Shown here: positions 7,699-16,750 of the stretch, piece by piece
Layout: the number at the start of each line of letters is the position of its first letter
Position numbering within the stretch: position 1 is the stretch's first letter
From: DATLSM01 sp049585815
GTDB lineage: Bacteria > Actinomycetota > Thermoleophilia > Solirubrobacterales > 70-9
Direction of reading: 5' to 3'
Assembly: GCA_049585815.1 (NCBI GenBank)
Contig: JBAVAR010000023.1
Span: forward strand, 1-53,525
DNA length: 53,525 nt
Notes under the pieces: model-generated
Told to the model about the DNA's origin: nothing
Seen by the model: only the letters and a program-made list of their open reading frames with translations
Database searches by the model: none
Program-made: the position numbers and the translations under genes

Positions 7699-9747
7699 AT
7701 GGGGCTTAGCATCTACCACTTCGCCAGGGTTCTCAGCATGACCCACCGCTCGCCTTCCTCTAGCGGTGCCGCTCTGGCTATTACCACCGCCCTTGTGACC
7801 GCCTTCTCGCTAGCCCTCATGGCCACTCCCGCCATGGCCACCAAGATCCATGTGCTCTCAAAAACTTTCATCCTTCCAGAATCAGCCGGTCCCCTCGAAC
7901 CGGCGATCAACCAAAGCACTGGCGTGGTGTACATCTCCAGTTATGGCAGCTCTGCCGTCTACGCATTCGAAGAACCTGGCGTCCCGGCCGCCCACCCTCA
8001 GCTCACCAAGGCCGATGGCACCACTCCGTACCCATTCGTCCACCCCTACGGCGTCGCGGTAGACAACTCCACCGGCCCCAACAAGGGGGATATCTACGTC
8101 GCCGATTACAACGCCGGAGACGTGGTTCAGTTCAATCCCTCCGGCTCCCATACATCGCTGCCCCCGATCACAGCCCTTTCCGTTCCCAAAGAAGGAACAG
8201 AGCAGACGGGTGGTCTGCCGCCCATACTCAACAACCGAGGCCTTGACCCCACCGGAGTAGCTGTCGCGTCCGATGGCGATGTCTACGTCGCCGATCAGTC
8301 CAACAACGTCATCGACGTGTTCGAACCCAACGGCATGTTCGTCTCTCAACTCGGCGCCGGTCATGTCTCCGGAGCCAACGCGATTGCCTTCGGCGACGCG
8401 GGAGACCTCTACGTCGCTCAGAACGCCTCCGGTCTGATCGAGCTCGACCAATCAGGTGCCTGCGTCAACTCGTGCGCTTCGATTGACCCGGCGGCCAATT
8501 TGGGAGTCGCCGTGGATGCGGAAGGAAACGTTTACGCAGATGAAGGCGCTACGATCAGCGAGTTCACCTCTTCCGGCGAAGCCCTCTACAGCTTCGGAGG
8601 GCTTTCATTTGGCCGCGGCATAGCATTCGATGAAGCCACCGGCTCGATCTGGGTGGCCGATGAAGGGGCTGGAAATATCGATATCTTCAAATCGATTGCG
8701 GCGCCGAGCGTGGAGGTCGAGCCGCTGCACAGCTCAACGCCGACATCGGCCACCCTCAGTGCGAGTGTGGATCCCGCTGGGGCAGGTGACGTTACGGCAT
8801 GCACATTCGAATACGGGACCGAAAAGGGTAACTACAGTCTCGGTACCATCCCCTGCCTGAGCGCAAGTCCCCCCAATGGGACGATCGGTACTCCCTCCAA
8901 CCCCATTGCCGCACCGATCGAAATTCACGGAGACCTACCTGGGTTGCATACTCTCACTACGTATCACTATCGCATTGTCGCCAGCAATGCGCAGGGGACC
9001 ATCGAAAGCCCGGATCACACCTTTACGCTCCTTCCAAACCCCGCCGTCGTGAGCCAGACTTCCGCTTCAACCGAAAGCTCGACCGCCGCCACGGTGACCG
9101 CCGAGATTAATCCTGAATATGGAGCTACCGTTTACCGATTCCAGTACGGGACAACAGACTCCTATGGTTCGAGTACCCTCATTGGCCCGGTTGGCGCTGA
9201 TGGAATCAACCACCTTGTAACCGCACACCTCACGAACCTCATCCCAGGAAGTGTGTACCACTATCGCGTGGTTGCAATCAACTACGTAGGTACCACTCAA
9301 GGTCCCGATGAAACCTTTACAACTCCGGCGCAGCCTGCGGTGGCCGGCGGCGAAGCGGGCAGTGTTACCGCGACCACTGCCACCTTGGAAGCCCAGGTGA
9401 ACCCAAAGTTTGCTGCGACTACATACCATTTTGAATACGGTCCGGAACTTACATATGGCGGCAGAACGCCGGAGAGTGCATCAATTGGATCTGATGGTAC
9501 ATCTCACACGGCAAAGGCGAATCTGACCAGCCTTACCCCTGAAACGGACTACCATTTTCGGGTGGTGGCCACCAACCCGTTTGGTACAACGACGGGCCCG
9601 GACCAGACATTTACGACCGCTACCGCCCCGATCCCGTCCCTCCCGCCGAAGTCAGAATGCCGCAAAGGTCTGGTCAAGCGCCACGGTCGGTGCGTGAAAA
9701 AGATCCACCACAAGCCACGGCACACCAAGCATGGAGGCAAGCGGTGA
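7699..9747 (+). CDS. Surface protein A: NHL propeller plus three Fn3-like domains
   Basis: Exported protein of unknown function and first gene of the five-gene chain. The ATG at 7699 follows an AAGGGG-type ribosome binding site by 6 bases; an ATG at 7738 is an alternative. A signal peptide ends near residue 49 (TPAMA). Residues about 65-333 form six NHL-like blades, each with the pattern GVAVD...G.IYVAD. Three Fn3-like domains start near 336, 447 and 544, each ending in T.YHYR..A.N..GT. The C-terminus carries a small Cys-bracketed motif (CRKGLVKRHGRC, about 656-667) and a Lys/His/Arg-rich tail. NHL propellers usually bind proteins, sugars or RNA; no catalytic motif is visible. Glu is mainly GAA, unlike flanking genes. 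Its TGA overlaps the next ATG by one base. Confidence 0.8.
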   Translation: MGLSIYHFARVLSMTHRSPSSSGAALAITTALVTAFSLALMATPAMATKIHVLSKTFILPESAGPLEPAINQSTGVVYISSYGSSAVYAFEEPGVPAAHPQLTKADGTTPYPFVHPYGVAVDNSTGPNKGDIYVADYNAGDVVQFNPSGSHTSLPPITALSVPKEGTEQTGGLPPILNNRGLDPTGVAVASDGDVYVADQSNNVIDVFEPNGMFVSQLGAGHVSGANAIAFGDAGDLYVAQNASGLIELDQSGACVNSCASIDPAANLGVAVDAEGNVYADEGATISEFTSSGEALYSFGGLSFGRGIAFDEATGSIWVADEGAGNIDIFKSIAAPSVEVEPLHSSTPTSATLSASVDPAGAGDVTACTFEYGTEKGNYSLGTIPCLSASPPNGTIGTPSNPIAAPIEIHGDLPGLHTLTTYHYRIVASNAQGTIESPDHTFTLLPNPAVVSQTSASTESSTAATVTAEINPEYGATVYRFQYGTTDSYGSSTLIGPVGADGINHLVTAHLTNLIPGSVYHYRVVAINYVGTTQGPDETFTTPAQPAVAGGEAGSVTATTATLEAQVNPKFAATTYHFEYGPELTYGGRTPESASIGSDGTSHTAKANLTSLTPETDYHFRVVATNPFGTTTGPDQTFTTATAPIPSLPPKSECRKGLVKRHGRCVKKIHHKPRHTKHGGKR

Positions 9748-12700
9748 TGTCTTCTCAGCGCCAGCTCACGAGAATAGATATTCCGGCAGTTCGGCTCGCC
9801 GGCTGGCTTCTCCGACATGGCCCTACCCGTCGCATGATAATCGGCTGCGCCAGCCTCGCGGCGATGTTCGCCACGGCCCTAGGCTTTGCGGCGGTTCCGG
9901 CGTCAGCATTTGCACCTCGCACTTATGAATCTCAGATCTCGATCGGTCCGTTACAGCCGGAACAGATCGCAATCGATTCCTCCAACCGAATCTGGACCAC
10001 CGAATGCGCGAATAGCTGTGGCGGCGGCTTGGTCAAGCTATTCAATTCGTTTGGCGAAGAGCTTCCTACTCGTATCCAAATCGGATACACGAGGGTCGAA
10101 GGTTCTATCGCTGACGACCACTCGAATGGCGATCTTTATATTCCCGATTCCTTCGAGGGCCAAATCAGCGCCTACACCCCGGCGGGCGTCCTTGCTCCCG
10201 ACAACTCATTTGTCAAATCTGGTCGTCTCTCGCTGGCAATCGATAACTCCGGCGAAAGCACCGCTGGCCGCCTCTACCTATCACGCTTTCCTCACGAAGG
10301 AGACGAACCATCCGATTTCGTCGAATTGCTTAGCGAAAGCGGAAAACAAATCAATTTTCCGCGCTATGAAGAACCAAGCCCACCCGCCTACCTTTTCAAA
10401 AACAAAATCACCGGTACACCCTCGGGCAGCTTCACCGCGGCCGGGTCCGTTGCGGTCGGTCCACACGGAGAAATATACGTAGGGGACACCCGTAAAGTGG
10501 ATGAGTTCAAATCGAGTGGTGAAGTTATTCGAGAAATATCCGGCGTCGAAGCTCCCGGCCCGGAATTTAGTCCGGGCAGCATTGCCGTTGACCCGACGAC
10601 GGGGGATCTCCTGGCCACCAACGGCAATCTGATCGATGAGTTCTCACCGTCAGGGACCTATCTCGGACAGATAAAAGGCTCCGGACCAGCCCAAGAAACT
10701 CCGTTCAATGGGATCGCAAGCATCGCGGTCAACACAGCAGGTTTCCTCTACGTCGAGCCGGGTGGCACGGCGGTGGATATCTTCAGCCCGGCGTTCATCC
10801 TTCCAAAGGTGTCATACCCCGGCATTTCCGGCGGAACGAAGGCAGCTGCAGACGAAGCCTCTGTCTCCCTTAACGCTGAAGTCAACCCAGACGGCGGCGG
10901 GGAAGTCACAGCCTGCAAATTCGAATACGTCGAAGACCTCAAGTACGCACCGACAGCCGCCAATCCATTTCAATCTGGAACTACGGCGCCCTGCAGCCCG
11001 ACACCTCCGTACAGGGCTGCCGGGCCGACCAAGGTAAGCGCTCTGATCTCAGGTCTCACTCCTGGAACGATCTATCACTACCGCGCCCTTATTGGCAACG
11101 CGCAAGGCACCACCGAAGCGCCACCCCAAACCTTTGATCTACGGGCTCCTTCGGCTAGTGGAGCAGCCTCAAGTAACCTTACTGAGACGACGGCCGATCT
11201 CAGCGGCAAAGTGAACCCGAACGGCGGCGATACCAAATGCCGGTTCGAATATGGCTTGACCACTAGCTACGGACAGTCGGCAGCATGTGAACCTGAAGAC
11301 ATCGGATCTGTGAGCGCCGTTCAAACTGTCGGTGCCCATCTCGCGGATCTTGAAGCGAACGCTGTTTATCATTTTCGTCTCGTAGCTGAAAATTCCTTCG
11401 GAAATGTGGCTACGGAAGATCAGTCGTTTAACTTCTTCCCCCCCAGCTGCCCCAACGCCCATCTGCGTCAGCAGACCGGGACGGAGTACCTTCCCGACTG
11501 TCGCGCCTATGAGCTTGTCTCTCCGCCCGACGCCGGCGGTACGATCCTGCTCGCCGAGGGACCCCAGTCGCCAGTCGCTACTTCGCCCTCCCGCTTTGCC
11601 TTCGGCGGGATCTTGGGCAAAATTCCGGGCTCAGGCGGAGATCCACCGAACGTCATGGGAGACCTGTACGTAGCGACGCGCACGGACCTAGGCTGGGAAA
11701 CTCGCTACGTAGGACTGCCCGGTAGTCAGAGACTGGAGGACAGCGGCCCTCCGAACGAAAATGCCTACCTAGAACAGGCCCCTGCCGGCGATCAGACCGA
11801 TCTCAATATGGGTCAGTTCATGAATTGGGCCGATCCCTATCAGTTTGCGTACGGTGAATATGCCGGACCTGGCTCCTATGCACCCTACCTGTGGAATTTC
11901 CAGGGCGAAGCGCTTGGGCGTCTCCCGACGAACCTCGGCGTCGTGCCGGGCGGGGAAGAACGCGGCGAACAGCTTATAGGGGCGGTCAAACCGTCACCCG
12001 AATTCAACCACTATTTCTTTTCGTCGACTTCGGCGCTGTCATTCGCGCCTGATTCCCTTGGTCGCGAACCAGGGTCAGCCTACGATGACAATTTGGAAGA
12101 AAATACCGTCTCGCTTATCTCCGAGTTGCCGAGCGGAGCGGCAATTGAAGAAGGCGGTGGCGAATACATCACTTTCCCGGGAGTGTCAACCGACGGTTCT
12201 CATATTCTGATGGCGACCGGCTATACCTGTAACTACGGCTGCGATCCCAATTATAATTACGAAGCGAATCGGCATTTGTTCATGCGGGTGGACGACGGAC
12301 AGAGCGGCGTGACCTACGAAATCGCGCCCGGGCATGGGATCCACTACGTGGGAATGAACGGCGATGGATCCAAGGTGTACTTTACCTCCGCGGAAAAACT
12401 TACGCCGGAAGCAGAAGACGCCGGCCTCAATCTCTATATGTGGTCGGAAGCGGGCGAACTACAAGGTCACCCGCTAGTGCTCGTGTCTAAACCAAACGGT
12501 GCAAGCGGCACGGGTTCGCCCGAATGCCCCGCAGAAACCTGGACCGCCGAATGCGGTGTTGAACCCTACGTCACAGCGCCGTCGCTGTTCCAAAGCGACT
12601 CGATCCTTCACAGGGGGCCGGGAGGCAATGGGCTCTCCGATAACGCGATCTCGTCTGAAAATGGTGACATTTACTTCTTCTCGCCTAATCAGCTGGACGG

Positions 12701-13541
12701 ATCCAAAGGCATCGAGGGAAAGCGCAATCTCTACGATTACCGCAGCGGCGCGATCCAGTACGTCACGACTTTCAATACCGGGCCTTACTGTGAGTTCCCG
12801 TCAAATTGCAGCGCGGGGCCGATGGTCCGGATTCAGGTCTCCCCGGGGGACACACATATGGCATTTCTCACCGCGAGCAAGATAACCTCCTATGAAAACG
12901 CGGGTTACCTTGAGATGTATACCTATGAACCATCGAATGGAAAGCTCGTCTGCGTGTCTTGTATCCCCGGGGGTGCTCCTCCCACTTCGAATGTTGAAGC
13001 CAGCGACAACGGTCTGTTCATGACCAATGACGGCCGTACATTCTTCAGCACAGCCGACCCTCTGGTGGCGCAGGACACGGACGGGATCCGAGATGTCTAT
13101 GAGTACGTCGAAGGTCGCCCGCAGCTGATCTCTTCGGGAACTGGTGCGAAGGAAGTCGGAGCTACCGTGGGGGGGACTGGGCTGTCGAAAGTCGGCCTGA
13201 TTGGCGTCAGCGCAAACGGGACCGACGCATATTTCTCAACGTTCGACAGTCTTGTGGCGCGGGATCACAACGGCGGGTCGCTTAAGTTCTACGATGCCAG
13301 GACTGGCGGAGGTTTCCCGGAATTCCCTTCGGCCTCTCCTTGCGAGGCCGCGGATGAGTGCACGGGTCGTGAATCTTCTTCTTCTCCATCTCCTCAAAAT
13401 GGGACCGGGGCTTTGGTCACGGGTGGGAATCTGACGCCGGGCCGCGCGACACATAGGCACAAGCGAAAGGGCCACAAGCGCAAGGCGGCCCGTAGGCGAG
13501 GGCATCAAACTCGGCACTCGGACGGCAGGAGGAAGCGATGA
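9747..13541 (+). CDS. Surface protein B: NHL propeller, two Fn3-like domains, second propeller
   Basis: Exported 1264-residue protein of unknown function. I choose the ATG at 9747 because it overlaps the TGA of gene A (TGATG) and has GGAGG at 9733-9737, although the frame is open further upstream. A hydrophobic signal ends at about residue 56 (PASAFA). NHL-type blades fill about 60-350, followed by Fn3-like domains near 351 and 467. Near 565 comes a conserved block (RQQTGT....DCRAYE.VS) shared with protein D, then a TolB/WD40-like propeller region to about 1180 with several Cys pairs. A further block, YDARTGGGF followed by C....EC, precedes the basic tail rich in KHR. No enzyme motif is seen. 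Its end overlaps gene C by four bases (ATGA). Confidence 0.8.
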   Translation: MSSQRQLTRIDIPAVRLAGWLLRHGPTRRMIIGCASLAAMFATALGFAAVPASAFAPRTYESQISIGPLQPEQIAIDSSNRIWTTECANSCGGGLVKLFNSFGEELPTRIQIGYTRVEGSIADDHSNGDLYIPDSFEGQISAYTPAGVLAPDNSFVKSGRLSLAIDNSGESTAGRLYLSRFPHEGDEPSDFVELLSESGKQINFPRYEEPSPPAYLFKNKITGTPSGSFTAAGSVAVGPHGEIYVGDTRKVDEFKSSGEVIREISGVEAPGPEFSPGSIAVDPTTGDLLATNGNLIDEFSPSGTYLGQIKGSGPAQETPFNGIASIAVNTAGFLYVEPGGTAVDIFSPAFILPKVSYPGISGGTKAAADEASVSLNAEVNPDGGGEVTACKFEYVEDLKYAPTAANPFQSGTTAPCSPTPPYRAAGPTKVSALISGLTPGTIYHYRALIGNAQGTTEAPPQTFDLRAPSASGAASSNLTETTADLSGKVNPNGGDTKCRFEYGLTTSYGQSAACEPEDIGSVSAVQTVGAHLADLEANAVYHFRLVAENSFGNVATEDQSFNFFPPSCPNAHLRQQTGTEYLPDCRAYELVSPPDAGGTILLAEGPQSPVATSPSRFAFGGILGKIPGSGGDPPNVMGDLYVATRTDLGWETRYVGLPGSQRLEDSGPPNENAYLEQAPAGDQTDLNMGQFMNWADPYQFAYGEYAGPGSYAPYLWNFQGEALGRLPTNLGVVPGGEERGEQLIGAVKPSPEFNHYFFSSTSALSFAPDSLGREPGSAYDDNLEENTVSLISELPSGAAIEEGGGEYITFPGVSTDGSHILMATGYTCNYGCDPNYNYEANRHLFMRVDDGQSGVTYEIAPGHGIHYVGMNGDGSKVYFTSAEKLTPEAEDAGLNLYMWSEAGELQGHPLVLVSKPNGASGTGSPECPAETWTAECGVEPYVTAPSLFQSDSILHRGPGGNGLSDNAISSENGDIYFFSPNQLDGSKGIEGKRNLYDYRSGAIQYVTTFNTGPYCEFPSNCSAGPMVRIQVSPGDTHMAFLTASKITSYENAGYLEMYTYEPSNGKLVCVSCIPGGAPPTSNVEASDNGLFMTNDGRTFFSTADPLVAQDTDGIRDVYEYVEGRPQLISSGTGAKEVGATVGGTGLSKVGLIGVSANGTDAYFSTFDSLVARDHNGGSLKFYDARTGGGFPEFPSASPCEAADECTGRESSSSPSPQNGTGALVTGGNLTPGRATHRHKRKGHKRKAARRRGHQTRHSDGRRKR

Positions 13542-16500
13542 GGGCGTTCGGTCCTGGATCTGGCCGCCAGTCAGGCGCTCGGCGCCGGGTTGAATCTTGC
13601 GAATTGTGGGTGACGACACGGCTTCGGCGGCAAGGGAGCCGGATCCGCACGCGCATCGAGGTACTGGCACTGGCGGTTGCCGCGACGCTCTCCATGGCAT
13701 TTGTACTCTCAGCCTTGGTTGCCCCGGCGTCTGCCTTGGCGGCTGAAGAAGAAGTCGTGGCGGGACCGAACGTCGGAACCGGAAACGCGATTCCTAATAT
13801 TGCGAACGACAGTGCAGATGTGTACGGCCGTGACAACGGCCTCGAAGAATACGGCTATGTCTCTTGCTATTTTGAATACGGTACGGACACTTCCTACAGT
13901 CTGGGTTCTGTGCCCTGTACGGCGGAGGAATGGACCAACTTCCCGCACACAGTGTGGGCTGAACTCACAGGCCTTCAGCCCGGGGCGACCTATCACTATC
14001 GCCTCGCAGCCGACACCGGTAACGGCGTCGAATACGGGCCGGATGAGACTTTCGTCGAGGAACAGAAGCAGGCCATCCCTGGCCTCCCTATCAACTTGTT
14101 CGCCGCCGAACCATCCTCGACTCAGGCGGGAGGCCATCCGAACATCACAACCGTGTATTTCAACGCCGAACGCAACAAACTTGGTTTTCCCACTCCGTGC
14201 TTTTGTCAGGATCCGGAAAACATCCTCAACAAGCTGCCGACCGGTGTTATCGGGAATCCCCACGCGGTCCCCTACTGCACGTTGGCGCAGACTGCCGAAC
14301 ATCGGTGCCCGCCCGACAGTCAGGTTGGCTACCTATGGAATGTTCTATACGAAGCGTTTTTCTTTTCTCCAATCTACAATATTGAACCAAACCCCGATCA
14401 GTCTGGATTGCTCAGTTTTGAATACCCGTTCACCCACTCGACCGGGTTCATCGAACTTGGCGCGAGGACGGGCAGCGACTATGGCCTGGATGCGACGGTT
14501 AAGGGCCTGACCCAGGTTGTTCCCCCGGAAGGTGCCCAACTCACCCTTTGGGGCGTTCCCGCTGATCCAAGTCACAACGCCTTCCGTGTCAACTTCGGAG
14601 CGCAATGCAGTGATACCTACGCCCCCGTGGTGGAATCTGAAGGTGCCCACCCACCGTGTAGCTCGGCCGGGGCGGCGTCTACCGCGCCCCGCGTTCCGTT
14701 CCTCGATAACCCAACTACCTGCGGCGTTCCATTGACATCAACGGTCGAAATGCTGGCATATGACGGGGGTGTGAGTGAAGACTCTGCGCCGTACGCCGCT
14801 ACCACGGGTTGCGATCAGCTGGCGTTCAACCCGAGTCTCTCTGCGCAGCCGACGACGGCCGAGGCCGACACGCCCAGCGGGCTGGAAGTCAACCTGAGCG
14901 TCCCTCAGGACGAGAGTCCGGAAGCCCCCTCGCCATCTGAGATCCGCGGTCTCACGGTGAAGCTCCCCGAAGGCTTCTCGATCAACTCCAGTGCCGCTGA
15001 TGGCAAGACCGCGTGCAGCGACTCAGAAGCGAAGCTCGGGACCTCGGAAGAAGCTCTGTGCCCGGAATCATCCAAGGTCGGTACGCTGTCTCTCAACAGT
15101 GCTGCTCTTCCGGGAATAATCCCAGGGTTCGTCTACCTCCTGTCCCCGCAACAGGGGAATCGCTACCGGATCCTGCTCTCTGCTAACGGCTTCGCCACCC
15201 ACGTCAAGCTCGTCGGCTCAATCACCCCCGATCCGAAAACGGGACAGCTTACGACCTCGTTTGCGAATCTTCCGCAGAGCCCGCTGACGGATTTCAATAT
15301 TCACTTCTTCGGCTCGGAAAAGGGCCTGCTCGCGACGCCTACCCAGTGCGGTACCTATCCAGTGGAAAGCACATTCAGGCCGTGGGATTCAGCGCTGCCT
15401 GAGCAAAATGCAACACAATTCTTCACCCTCGATTCAGGTCCTGATGGTGGCCCCTGCCCCGGGTCAACCAGGCCCTTCGCTCCAGATCTGAAGGCCTCTT
15501 CCGTCAATGGTACCGCCGGCGTTCACACTCCATTTCATTTCGAACTCACAAGGTCTGACGGAAGCCAGAACCTGAGCGCCGTAAACGTCCAGGCGCCTCC
15601 GGGCCTTTCGGCCACCTTGGCGGATATTCCCTATTGCTCAGATTCGGCGCTCGCCGCGGCGTCGGCCCCCGGTCAGTCCGGTCTCGAAGAGGAATTACAC
15701 CCGAGCTGCCCCGCTGCCTCTGAGATCGGTACCGCCCAGACCAGCGCCGGTGCTGGAACGAATCCCGTCTATATCCCGGGCAAGGTTTATCTCGCCGGAC
15801 CCTACAAGGGCGCGCCAATTTCCTTGGCCGTGATCACTCCCGCGGTTTCCGGACCCTACGATCTCGGCGATGTCGTTGTCCGCTCGGCCCTCCGCGTCGA
15901 TCCGGAAACGGCTCAGGTCACGGCAGTGTCTGACCCGATCCCGCAGATCATTGAAGGCATTCCCCTGCGTCTGCGCTCGATCCGCGTTGATCTCAACCGG
16001 CCAAACTTCACTCTCAACCCGACCAACTGCAATCCCTTTGCCGTGGAGTCGGAAATCTTCGGTTCCGAAGGGGCTCTCGCCACGCCCTCAGAACATTTCC
16101 AGGTCGCCAACTGTCGGGTTCTCCAGTTCAATCCCAAGCTTAATCTGAAGTTGACCGGTGGCGTCCACCGCCGCGGCCATCCTGCAATTCATGCCAGTCT
16201 CGTGACCGCTGGCGGCGAAGCCAACCCCGCCAGTGTCTCGGTCACCCTTCCGCCCGGAGAGCTCCTGGACAACGCCCACATTGGGACCGTCTGCACCAAA
16301 CCGCAGTTTGCCGAGGATTCATGCCCTGCTCGATCACTGGTCGGGAACGCAGAAGCGGCGACGCCGCTTCTCAGTCAGCCGCTCAAGGGTCCCGTCTACC
16401 TGCGCTCCTCCACCCGGGGCCTGCCGGATCTGGCGATTGATCTGCAGGGGCAGATTCCCATTACCGTCATCGGGCAGGTCGACTCTGTGGACGCAAGGCT

Positions 16501-16750
16501 TCGCACAACGTTTCCGACCATCCCCGACGTCCCGGTCGAACGCTTCAGCGTGAACTTCCTTGGCGGTAACCAGGGCCTCGTTCAGAACAGTGAAAACCTC
16601 TGCGGCGCTCACAAGAAGGCGACGATCGAGATGACCGGCCAGAACGGCGGGACCACGGCAGCTCACAGGGAACTCGAACTCCCGTGTCGCAAGGGCGGCC
16701 AACCGCGCCGGGCGAGACGAGTCCACAAGCGTCAGAAGGGCAGCCGATGA
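13538..16750 (+). CDS. Surface protein C: one Fn3-like domain plus Cys/Cys-Pro repeat modules
   Basis: Exported 1070-residue protein, paralogous along most of its length to protein E. ATG at 13538 overlaps the stop of gene B (ATGA), so translation is probably coupled. A long basic N-terminus leads into a signal segment ending near residue 68 (APASALA). One Fn3-like domain (about 75-172, with ATYHYRLAA) is followed by four copies of a module in which a P-rich or LP.G stretch precedes a Cys and then CP..S.VG: near LPTGVIGN, LPEGFSIN, PPGLSATL and PPGELLDN. A further shared motif is RPNFTLNPTNCNPF. The many paired Cys suggest disulphides, in keeping with an extracytoplasmic site. The tail is basic (RRARRVHKRQKGSR). 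I recognise no named domain in the main part. Confidence 0.78.
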   Translation: MRAFGPGSGRQSGARRRVESCELWVTTRLRRQGSRIRTRIEVLALAVAATLSMAFVLSALVAPASALAAEEEVVAGPNVGTGNAIPNIANDSADVYGRDNGLEEYGYVSCYFEYGTDTSYSLGSVPCTAEEWTNFPHTVWAELTGLQPGATYHYRLAADTGNGVEYGPDETFVEEQKQAIPGLPINLFAAEPSSTQAGGHPNITTVYFNAERNKLGFPTPCFCQDPENILNKLPTGVIGNPHAVPYCTLAQTAEHRCPPDSQVGYLWNVLYEAFFFSPIYNIEPNPDQSGLLSFEYPFTHSTGFIELGARTGSDYGLDATVKGLTQVVPPEGAQLTLWGVPADPSHNAFRVNFGAQCSDTYAPVVESEGAHPPCSSAGAASTAPRVPFLDNPTTCGVPLTSTVEMLAYDGGVSEDSAPYAATTGCDQLAFNPSLSAQPTTAEADTPSGLEVNLSVPQDESPEAPSPSEIRGLTVKLPEGFSINSSAADGKTACSDSEAKLGTSEEALCPESSKVGTLSLNSAALPGIIPGFVYLLSPQQGNRYRILLSANGFATHVKLVGSITPDPKTGQLTTSFANLPQSPLTDFNIHFFGSEKGLLATPTQCGTYPVESTFRPWDSALPEQNATQFFTLDSGPDGGPCPGSTRPFAPDLKASSVNGTAGVHTPFHFELTRSDGSQNLSAVNVQAPPGLSATLADIPYCSDSALAAASAPGQSGLEEELHPSCPAASEIGTAQTSAGAGTNPVYIPGKVYLAGPYKGAPISLAVITPAVSGPYDLGDVVVRSALRVDPETAQVTAVSDPIPQIIEGIPLRLRSIRVDLNRPNFTLNPTNCNPFAVESEIFGSEGALATPSEHFQVANCRVLQFNPKLNLKLTGGVHRRGHPAIHASLVTAGGEANPASVSVTLPPGELLDNAHIGTVCTKPQFAEDSCPARSLVGNAEAATPLLSQPLKGPVYLRSSTRGLPDLAIDLQGQIPITVIGQVDSVDARLRTTFPTIPDVPVERFSVNFLGGNQGLVQNSENLCGAHKKATIEMTGQNGGTTAAHRELELPCRKGGQPRRARRVHKRQKGSR

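Noticed and set aside
7118..7741. 207-residue plus-strand ORF before the surface operon
   Set aside because: Low-complexity Ser/Arg/Pro-rich translation, no family resemblance, no ribosome binding site, and it runs into the well-supported start of protein A in another frame.
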